Source: Morella rubra
Lineage: Eukaryota; Streptophyta; Magnoliopsida; Fagales; Myricaceae
Length of the DNA stretch: 64,000 nucleotides
NCBI GenBank assembly: GCA_003952965.2
Contig: CM025851.1
Span: forward strand, 20,230,874 to 20,294,873
Reading direction: 5' to 3'
A program made the position numbers and the translations under genes. Positions 49,392 through 62,367 of the stretch are shown here, one piece after another. The notes under the pieces were generated by a model that saw only the letters and a list, made by a program, of their open reading frames with translations, was not told the DNA's origin and did not search any database. Each line of letters starts with the position of its first letter. The first letter of the stretch is position 1.

Positions 49392-51016
49392 CCAAGACTT
49401 CCAGATACCGACCTCTTCCTCTCTCTCTCTCTCTCCAACTCACGATAATTAGAACAAAATGCTCTTTAACTTGGGAAAATAAGCAAGACAAAAATGATAG
49501 TACGAACGAAAAAATTACGAAAAATAAATAAGGGCAAATCCGATTCTCCGTTCATTCGATACGAGGATGAGGCAGGACATTTCAACAGCACATCTTTTTC
49601 TGAAACGCAATAAATGTTCAGGACCACATCTTCCAAACACTCAGACTAGTAAATTCTAAATAATAACTTCAGACCATGAAGGATAATGGATCAACCACAA
49701 CAAGCAGCTCAAATCACTAGAGAGAGAAGAGAAATTCTGTAAACCGATTTCTAACCAAGATACTGTAAATAGTACCAGTGAGAAGTTCCAAAGTAAAGCC
49801 TCCTAACCTGCAAATCCCAAACCAGGGCCTTTAGTAATCCTGTGTCTTTAACTAAGTCTCTTGCAAAGAAATTTGTACTGAATATAGAAGACTTAGATAA
49901 CCCAACAACCACACACACAACTCGCTTAGCTCTTTGCTCCTTTATACCCACTGGCAGTTTGAATAATCAAAGTTGGCGTGTTGGAAAGTAAGGTGGTAGG
50001 AATAAAGTAGCTATACAGAGGAGAGAGAGAGAGAGAGAGAGAGAGTAAATGTGGCGGGTGTGACAGTACTGGACCTTCAAGGAAGTTGAAGAGAAAGATT
50101 AGCGAAACGCAAATTGAGCATGTTTCGAAAAGGAAAAGTAAAGGATAATAGTGAGGTTGCAGACGGACGAGTTTTTGCTTGTTAAGTACATGTCCAAATT
50201 CTTCTGCTTGTTAAGGAAATCGATAGGTCTCAGCCGGAGCTACAGCAAAGTCGATCTAATTTTCTTCGAGCAGAATGAATTAGATAAAAATATATTTAAT
50301 TTCTTTTCTTCTTCTAATAGAATTTCTTAGAATTTAAATAAACATCGACTAACAACTCTTTCTAAACTTTCTACCACAACTTCTTAAAATATACATACAA
50401 ACTCCTAAAATAAAAATATAAATAACTACAAAATATAAGTTAACAATTATTTGACTTATTCTAACTGAGTGCTACGTTGAATGAAATCTTCCACGTTCTA
50501 AGTCTCAACAATCAATTACTTTGAATCAAATCTTCCACGTTCTATTCTAATTCTCAACGATCAATTCCAACTGATTGCTAGGTTGGATCTTTTTAAGTCT
50601 CAACAATCAGTGTTTATCATAAATGTCCAAATTCTTGTGCTATATTCTATTCTTTTTCACTGTAGCTCCTGCTCTAGTCCATTCAATTCGGAAAATAACA
50701 TTTCGATTCGTGAGTCAAGCCTAGCACGTCTAAATATTTTAGATTTAATTAGTCTATTAGTTTCTAGGTGCATCGGATCTCAAATTTATCCTTAAATTTA
50801 TTTCATCATATGTTAGTCTTCGAGGAATTTTTAGTGTCCTAGAGTTATCAATTCATTCTACTTGATTGGCCCAGTTAATGAAATAAATCTTAGATGGTTA
50901 ACGGCACACATCACTACCAATAGCAAGTAGTCACATGTCTCCAAGTCATTCCAACTATCAAGTTCGACTGATAACTGTTAATTGAAAATTCACCGATCTT
51001 GGCCACTTGAACCTAA
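49392..51016. promoter_or_regulatory. IQM upstream region, no other gene
   Basis: Contains a CT microsatellite (49419-49436) and a GA microsatellite (50019-50045). The rest is AT-rich with a duplicated ATCTTCCACGTTCTA word (50488 and 50528). No coding region is recognised. Confidence 0.45.
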
Positions 51017-51024
51017 AATGTCAT

Positions 51025-51490
51025 TAGGGGTGGGCAAATATTCCAACCATAAACTGAAATTTCTAGTTCCATTTCTAATTCCGGAACATACTGGAAATGA
51101 AATGTTTTTTTGGCATTTTTTAGAACCACAAATTCCGTCAGAATTTTCAGTTTCAGTTATTTTTTATTTTAAAAAAACTAGGGTTAAATGAAGAAAGGAT
51201 TTTGTTTTTCGATACTTATAATTTTAGAATATTGTAATTTTATTTTAGATTTTGAAATTTGGATAAATGTTTATTCTAGATTTTGAATGAATGTTTATTT
51301 TATATTTTATTTATTTTTAATTTATGATGTTACAAAAAATTTGCCCTAAATTCCGACATTTGATCCCAAAAAGAAGTTGGCCAAAATAGCCCATATATGG
51401 GTACCAGTTCCATTCCGGTAAATACCGGAACCAAAATTAACATTCTAGTGGGTATCGAAACGAGAATGGTCATTCAAATATCCACCCTTA
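51025..51490. mobile_element. hAT-like MITE (466 bp)
   Basis: Ends TAGGGGTGGGCAAATATT and (reverse complement) TAAGGGTGGATATTTGAA form short inverted repeats. Flanks AATGTCAT (51017-51024) and CACGCCAT (51491-51498) agree at 5 of 8 positions, fitting an aged 8-bp target duplication. The interior carries GGTTCCGG/CCGGAACC-type words common to this MITE group. Non-coding. Confidence 0.55.
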
Positions 51491-51498
51491 CACGCCAT

Positions 51499-52011
51499 GA
51501 TGGATAAGTCTTTTATAAAAACATTGTACTATCGAGTGACTTAGAGACACATAATTGTTTGCGATTGGTGGTGACGTGTGTCTTCATTAGTCACATGAGA
51601 TTTATTCCATCAACTAAAGAACCAACTGAGTTGACAGAATTATCACTCTAAGACACCAATAATTCTCTAAGATGAAAAAAACCTTAAAAACTAGTTTGAA
51701 ATTTGGCTATATCCTAAAGATTATAAAATAGACTAATTAAGCCAATATTTTATCTTGGTTCTAAGAAAGTCATTGGATTTTAAGTTAGATGTTTAAGGAT
51801 GTCCAAAGATAAGAATATGGTCAACTACCAAGATTTCCTTCTCTTTTTCCCCGATTAGCTTGGGTGGATCTAAGCTTTTCCAGTGCAAAATTAAAAAAGC
51901 ACATCAATTTTAACCACAGAAACTCGTCACACTGAAACAACTGGCGGCCCACATTCTTGTTAGAATCTTTTAATTATTAGTCCAACTGCCTGGTCGGCCT
52001 TCCTTTATGGA
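51499..52011. other. No gene recognised
   Basis: AT-rich intergenic sequence between two small DNA elements. Confidence 0.4.
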
Positions 52012-52224
52012 GGCGTTGGAGAATAAAAATTTTGGGATTAAAAATTTTGAGAGTTTTGAGATTTGTGAAAAAATAAAGATATTTTATAGGATTTGATGAA
52101 AAAGTAAAGAGAGAAGATTTAAATGAATATTATAATAAAAAAAATAAATTGATGAGGAGAGAGAGAATATTTTAATGAAGGTGGAAATTTTTGGGGGTGA
52201 AAATTTCTACTCCCGAACACCACC
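52012..52224. mobile_element. Small MITE (213 bp), superfamily unresolved
   Basis: The two ends (GGCGTTGGAGAATAAAAATT; reverse complement of the right end GGTGGTGTTCGGGAGTAGAA) form an imperfect inverted repeat that continues into AAATTT-rich text. The interior is AT-rich and non-coding. No sure target duplication. Confidence 0.45.
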
Positions 52225-52461
52225 TATGTCTTAGCAGTAGATGAAGCCATAACTTCCATGTCCCAAGCACACCTTGGGAGCTCCGGGGAAAAGAAAATAA
52301 GGGAGAATTAATTAAACGATCTAATTTGGAAACAAAACACATGAATCGCATAGCAGTTTATACTATCCCAGTAGAATCCTAGATAGCATGCGTCCTACAA
52401 TATATAATGTTTGATGTTTCTTTATCTCTTTAAAGAATTAGATCATATAATTAAAATAAAA

Positions 52462-52850
52462 GGGTTAATTGCATTGTAGGTCCTGTGGTATCATTTTTTT
52501 ACAAATTAGTCCCTGTAGTATCATTTTCTACAAACAAGTCCCTGTGGTCACCCTTCTAGGTAAAAGTTAGTCCCTCCGTCCATCAGGCGTTAACACACTA
52601 ACGGAATGAGAGGCATGACGAGCTGGTCGACCGCTACAAAAGTAACTTACAGCGGTAACTTTTACAGTTTCATGTAGCGGTCGACCGGCTCGTCATGCCT
52701 CTCATTCCGTTAGTGTGTTAACGCCTGATGGACGGAGGGACTAATTTTTACCTAGAAGGGTGACCACAGGGACCTGTTTGTAGAAAGTGATACTACAGGG
52801 ACTAATTTGTAAAAAGATGATACCACAGGGACCTACAATGCAATTAACCC
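52462..52850. mobile_element. Foldback element (389 bp) with perfect 10-bp target duplication
   Basis: Arms 52462-52638 and 52673-52850 are inverted copies differing at about 5 positions plus one single-base gap (about 97% identity), around a 34-base loop. TAAAATAAAA flanks both sides (52452-52461, 52851-52860), the target size typical of Mutator-like MITEs. Each arm holds an internal array of TAGTCCCTGT(A/G)GTATCA-type words. No coding capacity. The high arm identity and perfect duplication suggest a recent insertion. Confidence 0.9.
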
Positions 52851-52860
52851 TAAAATAAAA

Positions 52861-54593
52861 GACTATAAATTAAGTATCTCAAATTGTAAACCTTTACCTT
52901 GTAGTCCAAGATGCTACTTGGAAAATTTGCATAAATAAAAAGACTTGTATATGAGTGCTAAAACAATTGAACTCCTTGGCCCTGATCGGCTGGTCTTGGT
53001 GATTGACAATTTGACTTGATTGTTCTCCTGTTTTCTAGACACCAGAGTTAAAAAGGTTGAGAAACTAAGGAAATTAGGCCCATTGTTTATAAATGTTATG
53101 GCCGTTCTCAAGGAAAATACATTTCAAAGTTACACGGGTTTGCCATTACGAATTGTTATTTTACTCTAATTATCATTTTACCAAAAAACTAAATACTAAT
53201 TACCTTATTAAAAAAACTAATAATAATCAAAATAAAAAAAATGGTAACCAGGGAAATCCTAGGCGCCTTCTGTGCATTAGGATCAGACGAACTTGGCCTA
53301 ACTTCAAAGACCTCAACTCTTGACCTCAACCTTACAGAGCTAGCGCATGTCTCTATTACCCTAATGACTCTCACTTAAGAAAGTTCTAGTATGATCCTTG
53401 TAGGAAATCGTACCTAAACTCTTGTGCTTTTATTCACACAATTCTAATTTTGCGCTCACAACTGATGTTATAATCCGGTGATGGATATTACCAAATTAAT
53501 TTAGATCCTCCCCCTTGGGGAGGAGGTGCCACTCGAGCTAACGCTCAGTGGCCATGTCAAGAACGAACTTGAAAGGAAAGCACATAAGAAGAAGCCCAAC
53601 TTTAAAAGCAACATTCGAGACCAACAAATGCAGGTATGTTTGTCTGAAAACCGCGTAATCCACATGGATAACCTCAAATCACTCCTCTACCCTATCCACT
53701 CGTTCCGCCCACCACCTTCCCCGCGCGTGTGATCCACGCCCTCCTTTTGGCACGGTGATTACACACGCCACCCAAAATGGAGCCATGATATTTTCCTTTT
53801 CCTTTTCCTTTTCCTTTTTAGGGTTAAATAAGCATTTCACCCTCGATCATAGTCAATTTGCGCCTTATAAACATCGTTCTCCTTAGAACACGAAATTATC
53901 ATTATTGTTTAAATTTGTTCGATTTTTTTTCTTTTTTTGTTCTGATTTTTTGATTTTATCTTTTTGACTCAAGCTTTGGTTTCTTTTAATGAATATGGTT
54001 TATTTTTTGTCCAAATCTCCCTTCAATTTAAAGGAAATTATATATCTAAAGTGCAATATGACAATAATAAATAATTCAAGAATAAAATGTGTCATGCAAA
54101 ATATAAATTATCTCAATTCAAAATATTTTTAACCCTTCTTTTCATCTGCGGGTAAAGTTCTATGGTGCTTCCATGCTCATACTCAAAGGATCCTACTAGC
54201 CGTAGATGCTTGAATTCAACATTCTTGGGCCAAAGCTATACCCAGGGCTGGAGCTAGAGGGCCGACTTTGCTGTGTGAGCGCACTGGTTTTTGTCTGTTA
54301 ATATAATGGCATTTGCATTGGCCTAGAAAAAGAAGAACCGCCGCAGTAGCTAAGAGACCCACCCATTCTTTAGGACAACATATAAAAAGACGGCTTACAC
54401 ATCCTCCATAGAAACTGAGCAACAAAACCAAAGTATCAAAACAAGAAACCTAATTCTATTCTTTTAGGATTTTTTTGAGGTTCTGAGCCCTGAGTCTAAA
54501 TGTTACAACTCCTTGCATTTATAGATAGTGCATCATCCTGAATTGCTGAAGAAAGGTAACCAACTTGAATCTACAGTCTTATTTCGAAGCAAG
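52861..54593. other. Intergenic region, no gene recognised
   Basis: Holds a TTTTCC microsatellite at 53791-53818. A short basic frame at 53526-53732 has no recognisable family. The end of the carrier gene's 3' untranslated region must lie in the last few hundred bases. Confidence 0.45.
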
Positions 54594-57500
54594 TTAGGCA
54601 GCGGATGCTGATCTAGTCTTCCGTCGAGGTGGAATTTGGAGCCAAAACTTCATCATGTCGTAGGCAGTGAAACCAATTGCAACAGAAGGAACAATCTATG
54701 ACCATGATAAAATCCGTGTAAGCAGACATTTATAATTCAAGTAAGAGACCAATTACAAAACCAAGGTGATCCTAACCCCAAATCATATTGTGACAGCCTA
54801 AGTGGCCCCAAGTCTGTAGTCTATACCAGAATAAGTATATGCAAGCAAAATATAAAGAGTGCAAGGCCTTATTTTAGTACTGCTTAGCAGGTTCATGAAT
54901 ATATGGAAATACTTTGGTGTGTGGGTGTGGCTCACTTTTTTGGCAATTGATAAACTTGCTAAAGAGCACAATGCCTTCTCTTTCACTGGTTCTAGGGAGA
55001 AATTCTTGACAGTCAAACATACTCATTCCTCAGAAGATTTTCCCCTAAATCTAATCTTTAAATAATCTAGATTCATGAGAAGCGCCGATCAGAAATCCAG
55101 CAAGAGTATGTTCATTCAATATGTACGAACAAATTACCTTCATATAGTTAATGCTTAGACCTGCAAACAACTGTCTCCATCCTTGATTACGAACAATAAC
55201 GGTAAGACCTTCAAATGAGTTACTGTATCTGGCATTTCCTTGTACTGAAGGTTGCAAATTTTCGACCTGCAATAGCACCCCACAAGTATTGGAAAACAAA
55301 TGCGAGCCCATGTATTCTTCTTCAAGTCACATGCTGATTTAGCAATTACCATTACACCAGTATTGGTTTTGAAAAATGTCAAGCCGATGGACAACAGCAG
55401 CTTTGATGCAAGTCACCTCTGTGCTTGTCTCTTCTTTCTTTTTTTTTTTTTTTTTCTTGAAGCTGTCACTTCTGTGCTTGAGTTGAGCTTAACCCAACCG
55501 TTGCACAGTACAGTTGTACCCATCAACAGCCTGACAGGTTAATTACCAACTACATGCTATTCTGTAAAGAAAATGACGTAAACTGTAACTTCCATGCAAT
55601 TCTTTTAAGCTGACACAGGCTTCGGCTGATATCACCATCACTCAGTCCCTACATTAATATAATGGATGAAGTCCTAGTCTGGCAGAACAATTCCTTCAAG
55701 TGTGACAAATTATAACAGAGATACATATTGAAGGGTGTTGACCTCTTCAAATCTTAATGTTCATATCATCAGCTCACTTACATAGTAACAAGTAAAAAGG
55801 ATTTGAACCCCCCCACCCCAAGAGATCGCCATCAGTGAACTTGAAAAGATCCCAAGTGAAGACCATGGCCTGCATAGCCACGAGTGGAAAGATAAGTTGA
55901 GAGATGCGGCGCCAGTGACACCCATGGGCGCCCCTGACATGCTCACAGCGCGCGCGGCAGGAGCACATGACACGCTCATAGGCGTGCGGCCGAAGCATCA
56001 CAGCCATGCCATGGCATCAGCACGCGCGCGCGAAACAAGGCGCACCAGCACCCTTGACAAGCCATAACAGCCCAGCAATGCCCATGCCTGGCATGCCATG
56101 ACAACCTCAGGGCCAGCGCCGAGACTTGCCCTGACATAGTGCCACTGCAAGACCTTGGCCACCAGCCAAGCCAATCAGCAGTAGATGATCAAGAGTGCTA
56201 CCACAGCAGCCACCACCGCGGCGGAGCACCACCACCCTTAGCGGTGACCGGGCGGGATGTGAAGAGCATGGCCTGGGGAGTCGGAGGAGCATCACCACCC
56301 ATGGAGGAGTATGGCGGCGGCGCCACCGTGTACGGCAGTGGACGGTGGTGAGATCAAGCACTTTATGGAGGTATCTTTAGAGATTGATTTCCTTGTGGTG
56401 AGTGATTGAATAAATCATATCTTCTAGATTTAGGATATTTTCCTAAACTCTAAAAGATTAGTTTTCCTTTGAGTTTGAGTTGTTTTAGGCATGTATCGTC
56501 AAATCTCCTTGATTCTAGGAATTGTTTCCTTAGAATATTGAAAATTTGATTTAGATTGGGTTGGTAGGATTTCGTAAGCTTCTGAGGATGCCTATATAAG
56601 CAACCCTCAGGAGCATTAGTATTCATTTATTCAGAGAGTTGTGTTTATAAGCTTAGAGCGCTTGTGAGTGTTGGTCAGGCATAGGTACGTTTATGCCAGT
56701 AGACTTAGGGGCTAATAACCTCTTAAGTTTGGGCGTGCTTGGGCTAATAACCTAGTACGAGTGTTCTTGTGTTCTTGTGATTCGAAGGACTAATAATCCT
56801 TAGACCATGTTCTTCGTAATAACAGTGAGGTATTCTTCATTTTTGTGTGTTAGATCCTATTTACAACACTCGTGTGTTACTGGAACGGTTCGGGAGGATT
56901 GATTGTGGTGTTGGAGCGGATCGCGGGGAGGAGTTGGTAATTGTTTTAGAGTCCTTGACCGGGGATCCTAACAGAACTTCTGAGATCGACACGCAACCTT
57001 CCAATCACAACATAGACAATGGTCCAGTTTGCAATTGAGGTCATCTGCGAGCATGCGCAGCGCTTTGATCCTGATAGCTTTAAAAAAAGCATAGGTTTAA
57101 AAGGATCAAGTCTTTCGACTTTGTCCCCTAGGATCCACGACACATTTGGGTTCGAGAGCCGTGTGATGGGTAATTGTTTCAGATGGTGAGGACTGAGAAA
57201 TATGACTATTTATAGGACAGTTGACCCGGGTGGCTGAAGAAAACTAGACACTTCTGACAACTGTAATTTTTTAATTTCACTGGCCCAAGACTACCATGAG
57301 TAAGCACAAGGGCTCATAGTTGCATTAAGAGCCATATTGCACTCACCAATGCCTTTTTCACTGAACTTTGAACGTACCAGAAATAATATGTACTGTTTAT
57401 AACAAGTAAAACACAAATCAGCCCCAATCTGCTAGGAGAGTATAAGGACTATAATATGGACAATACCTGCATCTGTCTCCTAACAACATCTAGTGGGTAG

Positions 57501-60500
57501 GTGAAGGTCTGCCCAAATAACCCAGCTAGAGCTCCACAGGAAAGACGCATCACAATGGACTTTTGATGCTCTTCAGGAACATGCCTCTTGAGTTCCTCGT
57601 ATATGTAGAACTTCAAACCAGCATAAGGAAGGATTCCAGTGAGTGTGGGGCCTGCTCAAACAAAGGAAGCTTGAAATGAATACTAATCCATCCAATAGAT
57701 GGTATCACAGAGGGAGAAGAGAAAACTAAAATGAGAAAAAAGTTTGGCAAGGACAACCACACCTTTTTCAGCAAAACCCAATCGGAAAAAAAGAGAGACA
57801 AAGAGCCTTTATTGAAACTCAGAAAGACCATATGTAGATTACACCACATTGGAAAGTAAGGCACATAACGATGCTATCACATACATACCTACACCTCGAT
57901 AAAGTGCACGCATTCCTCCTTCCTTGTAAACAGTTTTAAGTACATGTCTTATGCCATGATAGGCAGGTTGAGCTTGACTACTACTTATTCCATAGTTGAT
58001 ACTTCCTCTAGTGTCAGCAACCTACAAAACAATGAAGAATTAAATAAAGTATAAAAAAAGTGCATCAGACAATGAAAATTTTAACCATAGAACATTCAAC
58101 CAGAAGAGGAAAAAGCACCAGAAATGTCACGTGAAGTTCCTTGATAGCTTAATATTAATAATAATCATCTCTAAATACTGAACTACCAAAAGACCAAAGA
58201 CAATATGTAAACTTTAAAAATTGTAAGCCTTTATTTTTTGGGGTGAGGTTGTGAGGGGGAGGTAAGCATTGCCCAATTATAAAGCAGTGACATACCACAT
58301 TCCTATTCCTGTTGTGTACAGCAGTGGTCTAATGCATTGTGTATAATAGCACTTAATAATTAACGCAAGTGCATTTCTATCCATTCCCACAGGTCCTTCT
58401 CCAATGTTAATGGTAACATTCCTTAGGATTGATTTATTTCAAGCAATGAGGATTTAAAGCATCTAATCCAAACTTCTTCTTAGGATTTACACTAGCCCAA
58501 TTGTCTGTTAGCATACCTTTCAAAGATAAGCCATTATATCTTTATCAAGTTATGAGAAACATCTAAAATGGAGCCTATTCTTACACAGTTTGTCACTTTC
58601 CTCAAACCAACCAAATAGATGAGTGAGGTCTACTCCAGTACATGTTGGAATATGAAAAGGCCAACAAAATGATGTGCAAAGAAAACTAATAAACAAAATA
58701 ATTGAATGGACCTCAAAAAAAGATACTGGTTTTGGTTATATTAGCACATGAGAAATGAAATGAGCTTAGACCAATCTAAATACCGTTATCATAACCAATC
58801 AGGACACAATTATGTACTAGGCATTGCTCAGGAATTAGCAGAGCAAACCCTCTCATCCAAGGGGTGGGGAAGGATACATTCAAACCTAATAGTGAACTAA
58901 ATATTATTGTGAAGTTCCGAGGGGGTGGGGAATCACATATATAGCTCTGCCCTTAATTAACAAAAGTCCTGAAATGTGAAACAAATCAGTTGCAGGAGTA
59001 TCAACACTCTATAACTGGAATTCTCCAAGCAACACAAACACTCCTCCCTCCTTTGGGAAAGACCAAATGTTCTATCACTATCTATGCAAAACATATACCT
59101 GATACGCAAGTTTAGTGCGCGCCAGATCTAAAGGATATGTACATAAAACTGCTGTTCCTCCAGCTGCTGCACCAGCTAAGAGATCAATAATGGGCCCTGA
59201 TCCTAAAGCAGAATAGTTGTTCAAGATCCAACCCCGATACTGCTCATACGCCATGAAATGTAAGGCTGCATATGGGACAATCCGTGCAACACTAGCTCCA
59301 TTTCCTCTAAAGTACAAACAGGCATAAGTTAACATTAATTAGAGGGGGACAAAGCCATAAAAACAAATTGTCAAATCTGATATGTAAACTTACTTGTAGA
59401 ATCCTTGAACACCTTCATGCTTCAGTAACTTCTTCAAGGATTGGAACACCCCAAGAGATTGGAACCCTTCTGTTCTTGTCTGTAAAAATCCACACAACAC
59501 AAAGCACCACTTTTAGATGTTAATGCTAACACCATCATTCATAAAACTTCAAAACATGCCCTACCACTTCTTATATTACTTAAATCAATCACTTTGACAG
59601 GTACGATTTTGTATAACTGGTAATCTTTAACAAATTCTAAGCTTACTTGAACTAAATATCACACAACTTCTTATCAACACACATTATATGCGGGCAAGAG
59701 GAAAGCCAGCAGAAGTATAGCAAATTTTTTTGTTTTTACAATAAAAGGGATCCAAAAGCTCAAGATCTGTAGAAAACAAACAAAAAAGTCCATCTAATGA
59801 AGCAATATACATTTTAGAGGGAGGACATTTAGTCTTGTCAAGAGAAGCCTACATTCCCCTCTATCGTACAAGAGTTTCTCTACGTCCCAATAATCCTTGA
59901 TAATGTTAAACTGAAACTATGATAAGATGACATGATTTCCTTGCCCTATCAGCCAGATAATGCCTTTCAAAATTTAGAGCACAAAAAAGAAGGGCAGTAT
60001 GTAGCATTCTACCATGCAAGCACAAACTCAAATGACTTTTTATTTCACCTTCCATCTCCCTTCAAATCTTCAAAGTAAGTCAAAAGAATTTATTGTGTAA
60101 TTGATTGCCTTTACACGTGACAAAGAAACTCAACCCACTCTGTAACCTCATGGTGATGAATTATCCATGGGCCTACTGTCTCATCGTTTCACAAGTTTGA
60201 CCTATTATCGAAAGCTTGCTAAGCATTTGCTCAGTCCACACAACAAGCTTTAGATCTATGGTCACCAAATGTTTAGAGAAGAAAGATTTTCTTAATTGAT
60301 TCTTCTGGGATGTTTGGCATCACAAAATTTTGGAAATTCTTAGTGGTGGTATGAACTTTAGGGAGATTTCAGTTTTATGGGAGTTTGTGAAAAAGTAGTG
60401 AAATTTTTTGAAGTATGTTTGGTTGGATTTTGAATTTTATTGAAATTAATGAATAAGTGAAGATAGAGGTGGTTTGATGAATTTTTTTTATATTTGTTTT

Positions 60501-61378
60501 TATATAAATGTTATTCAAGTTTGTGAAAAGCGCATAGAGGAGTGATTTGATTTGATTGATTTTTTTATATTTATTTTAATATAAAATTATTGCAGTTTGT
60601 GAAAAAAAAAATGAAAATTTAAGGTGAATATTTTTTCAAATTTATGTTTGGCCCCCAAAATTTTTAACATCAGCAATTTTCTTAAATTTTTTGTGCCAAA
60701 CATGACCTTAGCACTGTTTTTATATTATTTACTTAAATAAACTAAATCCAAATGAAACCCATAGAATTTTTACATCCTAGATTACTCATGCAAATCATAA
60801 CAAAATGCCAACGTACAAGAAATAAATTTCATATTATCAAGATAATCAGGCATACGCATTATTACCTTTTCTATTTGCTCACACTCCAAATATATATTTC
60901 AGCTGAATCATTCCCGCATTATTCTCCTACTCATCTTTCCCCATATAAGTTCCCTCCCCCCACCAAAAAAATAAAACCTAAATTTCATACTCCATGGTGT
61001 TCCGACTCATAGAGCAGCTTATGTTATGTCCCCTGACGTTTAGGATTTTCCTTTCCAGCAGAAATTCACTGCTAGGCCATCTGGCAACAATGGTCATACA
61101 GAAGCCCAATTCCAACAATTATATCTAACAAATATGACAAAACAAGAGATTTAACGCGACGGGGAAACATTTTTTGTTTGCTTCACCTGCAAGAGGATTT
61201 TGATCCTTTCCAAGGGTGCAACAGCAGTTTTAGCGAACGCACCCGCTGTGCCTCCAGCAATCAGCTCCTTAACATAAACAGGCACACTATCAAGGCACGA
61301 CATCTCTTTACGAGTTGATGAACCATCAACAAGCCCTGCAACATTTGAGGATAACACGGACCCTTGCGAAGAACCCAT
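54594..61378 (-). CDS. CoAc: Mitochondrial carrier, coenzyme A transporter type (CoAc1/CoAc2-like)
   Basis: Seven coding exons: 61187-61378, 59394-59479, 59099-59306, 57889-58021, 57467-57651, 55138-55266, 54594-54695; all joins keep phase, giving 344 residues. The three tandem carrier repeats are marked by PLERIK (55-60), PLDLAR (151-156) and PLDVVR (259-264), the Px(D/E)xx(K/R) signatures of the SLC25 family. Blocks such as [20 protein letters not shown] and [11 protein letters not shown] match what I recall of Arabidopsis CoAc1 (At1g14560) and CoAc2 (At4g26180), which import coenzyme A into the mitochondrial matrix across the inner membrane. No cleavable presequence is evident, as usual for the family. 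The C-terminus is basic (PPRRKTRSA). Intron 5 is 2.2 kb and holds a GC-rich insertion; intron 1 holds a MITE. The gene looks intact. Confidence 0.95.
55755..57185 (+). mobile_element. GC-rich, LTR-retroelement-like insertion in carrier intron 5
   Basis: 55880-56360 is sharply GC-rich compared with everything around it. It is followed by AT-richer text with a TATATAA at 56593-56599, then a repetitive stretch (GGGCTAATAACCT at about 56710 and 56750). The layout (TATA then a transcribed leader) suggests a non-autonomous LTR-type element, but I found neither paired ends nor recognisable gag/pol. Boundaries are approximate. It may instead be a composite of captured fragments. Confidence 0.35.
60307..60707. 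mobile_element. MITE (about 400 bp) in carrier intron 1
   Basis: Inverted ends GGGATGTTTGGCATCACAAA and, reverse-complemented, GGTCATGTTTGGCACAAAAA enclose an AT-rich interior with an internal near-repeat (TTTGATTTGATTGATTTTTT-type words). The superfamily is not settled (PIF/Harbinger or hAT), and no clear target duplication is seen. Confidence 0.55.
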
Positions 61379-62218
61379 CTCAAATCATTCAAAAGTAATT
61401 TCGCCACCACAACTTTCGTCTATTCGACAAATTCTAATTAGCCACCCTGCAGCTTGAAGAACTCCTTATCCCATCTATCTCTCGGAATACAAAATGAAAA
61501 GGCCCTTCGCTCAAAGGGTAGATAATATGGCCTGAGAACACCCAGTAACCACGCGGGCACGTTCGCAAGCCGATCCTCCTCTTCAATGACAACAAGATAC
61601 ATCAACAACACGAGCAGCTGGCCTAGGCGGATCAAATATCCAAAACCCCAACTTCAATTGCAATAATGCTCCATAAAAATATTAGCAATCCCTTTCGGTG
61701 AGAGAAATAATCCCCGTCGATATAAAGCAAATCATCAACACCCGTTTGAGAACCAAAGAAATCATCAACACCCGTGTGATCTAAAAGGCATGAGTCCGAC
61801 CAAGTACTTCACAACCATTCAATTTAAAAACAAATAGCCACAAGAATTAAGGACAAATGATCAATCGCCACATACAACAGATCAAACTTATTGAGGAATT
61901 GGATGGGAAAATCACGAGAGAAATCGCCAACGTTCAAGAAAACCTATGAGGCACGAATGTTTGTTTGGGGTTGGAGATGAATGTTTACGCGAACTTGAAA
62001 AAACACCTGTCCTCCTTCGCCGCCTGAAGGAGTAGGTTTCCTCGAGCTTTTCTGGACTAATGGCTTGTGTTTGGCCTCTCACTCTACCTGCGGTTTCTTT
62101 GACTTTAAACGCGCCGATACAAACGAATTTAAAGTGTTTTCTTCCCCCTTTTTTCTTTGTATTTTATTTTATCAAAATTTCCGAAACAAGTTCATCATCA
62201 CTTTCGTGTTGTCCACGT
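61379..62218. promoter_or_regulatory. Carrier leader and upstream region
   Basis: Non-coding apart from a 65-codon minus-strand frame (61635-61438) that would be an upstream ORF if the leader reaches that far. AATCATCAACACCCGT is repeated at about 61731 and 61761. No TATA box is assigned. Confidence 0.45.
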
Positions 62219-62367
62219 TAGGGGTGTCCAAGTTACCGGCCAATCCGGACCGAAACCAGACTGATTTTGGCCAAATCAGTTCCCTTTTTTGATACCAGAT
62301 TTATCAGTATGAGAAATCGGTGTACTCCAGTCTGGTTTTGGGTTATCTATATGGAAAACTGGAACTT
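62219..62367. mobile_element. hAT-like MITE end, cut by the gap
   Basis: TAGGGGTGTCCAAGTTACCG resembles the left end of the element at 51025, and the interior has the same CCGG/ACCGG-rich flavour. The other end lies in the assembly gap. Confidence 0.4.

Noticed and set aside
55774-56380. Arg/Gly/Cys-rich frames in the GC-rich intron insertion
   Set aside because: Several overlapping frames on both strands are expected from GC-rich DNA; no domain is recognisable.
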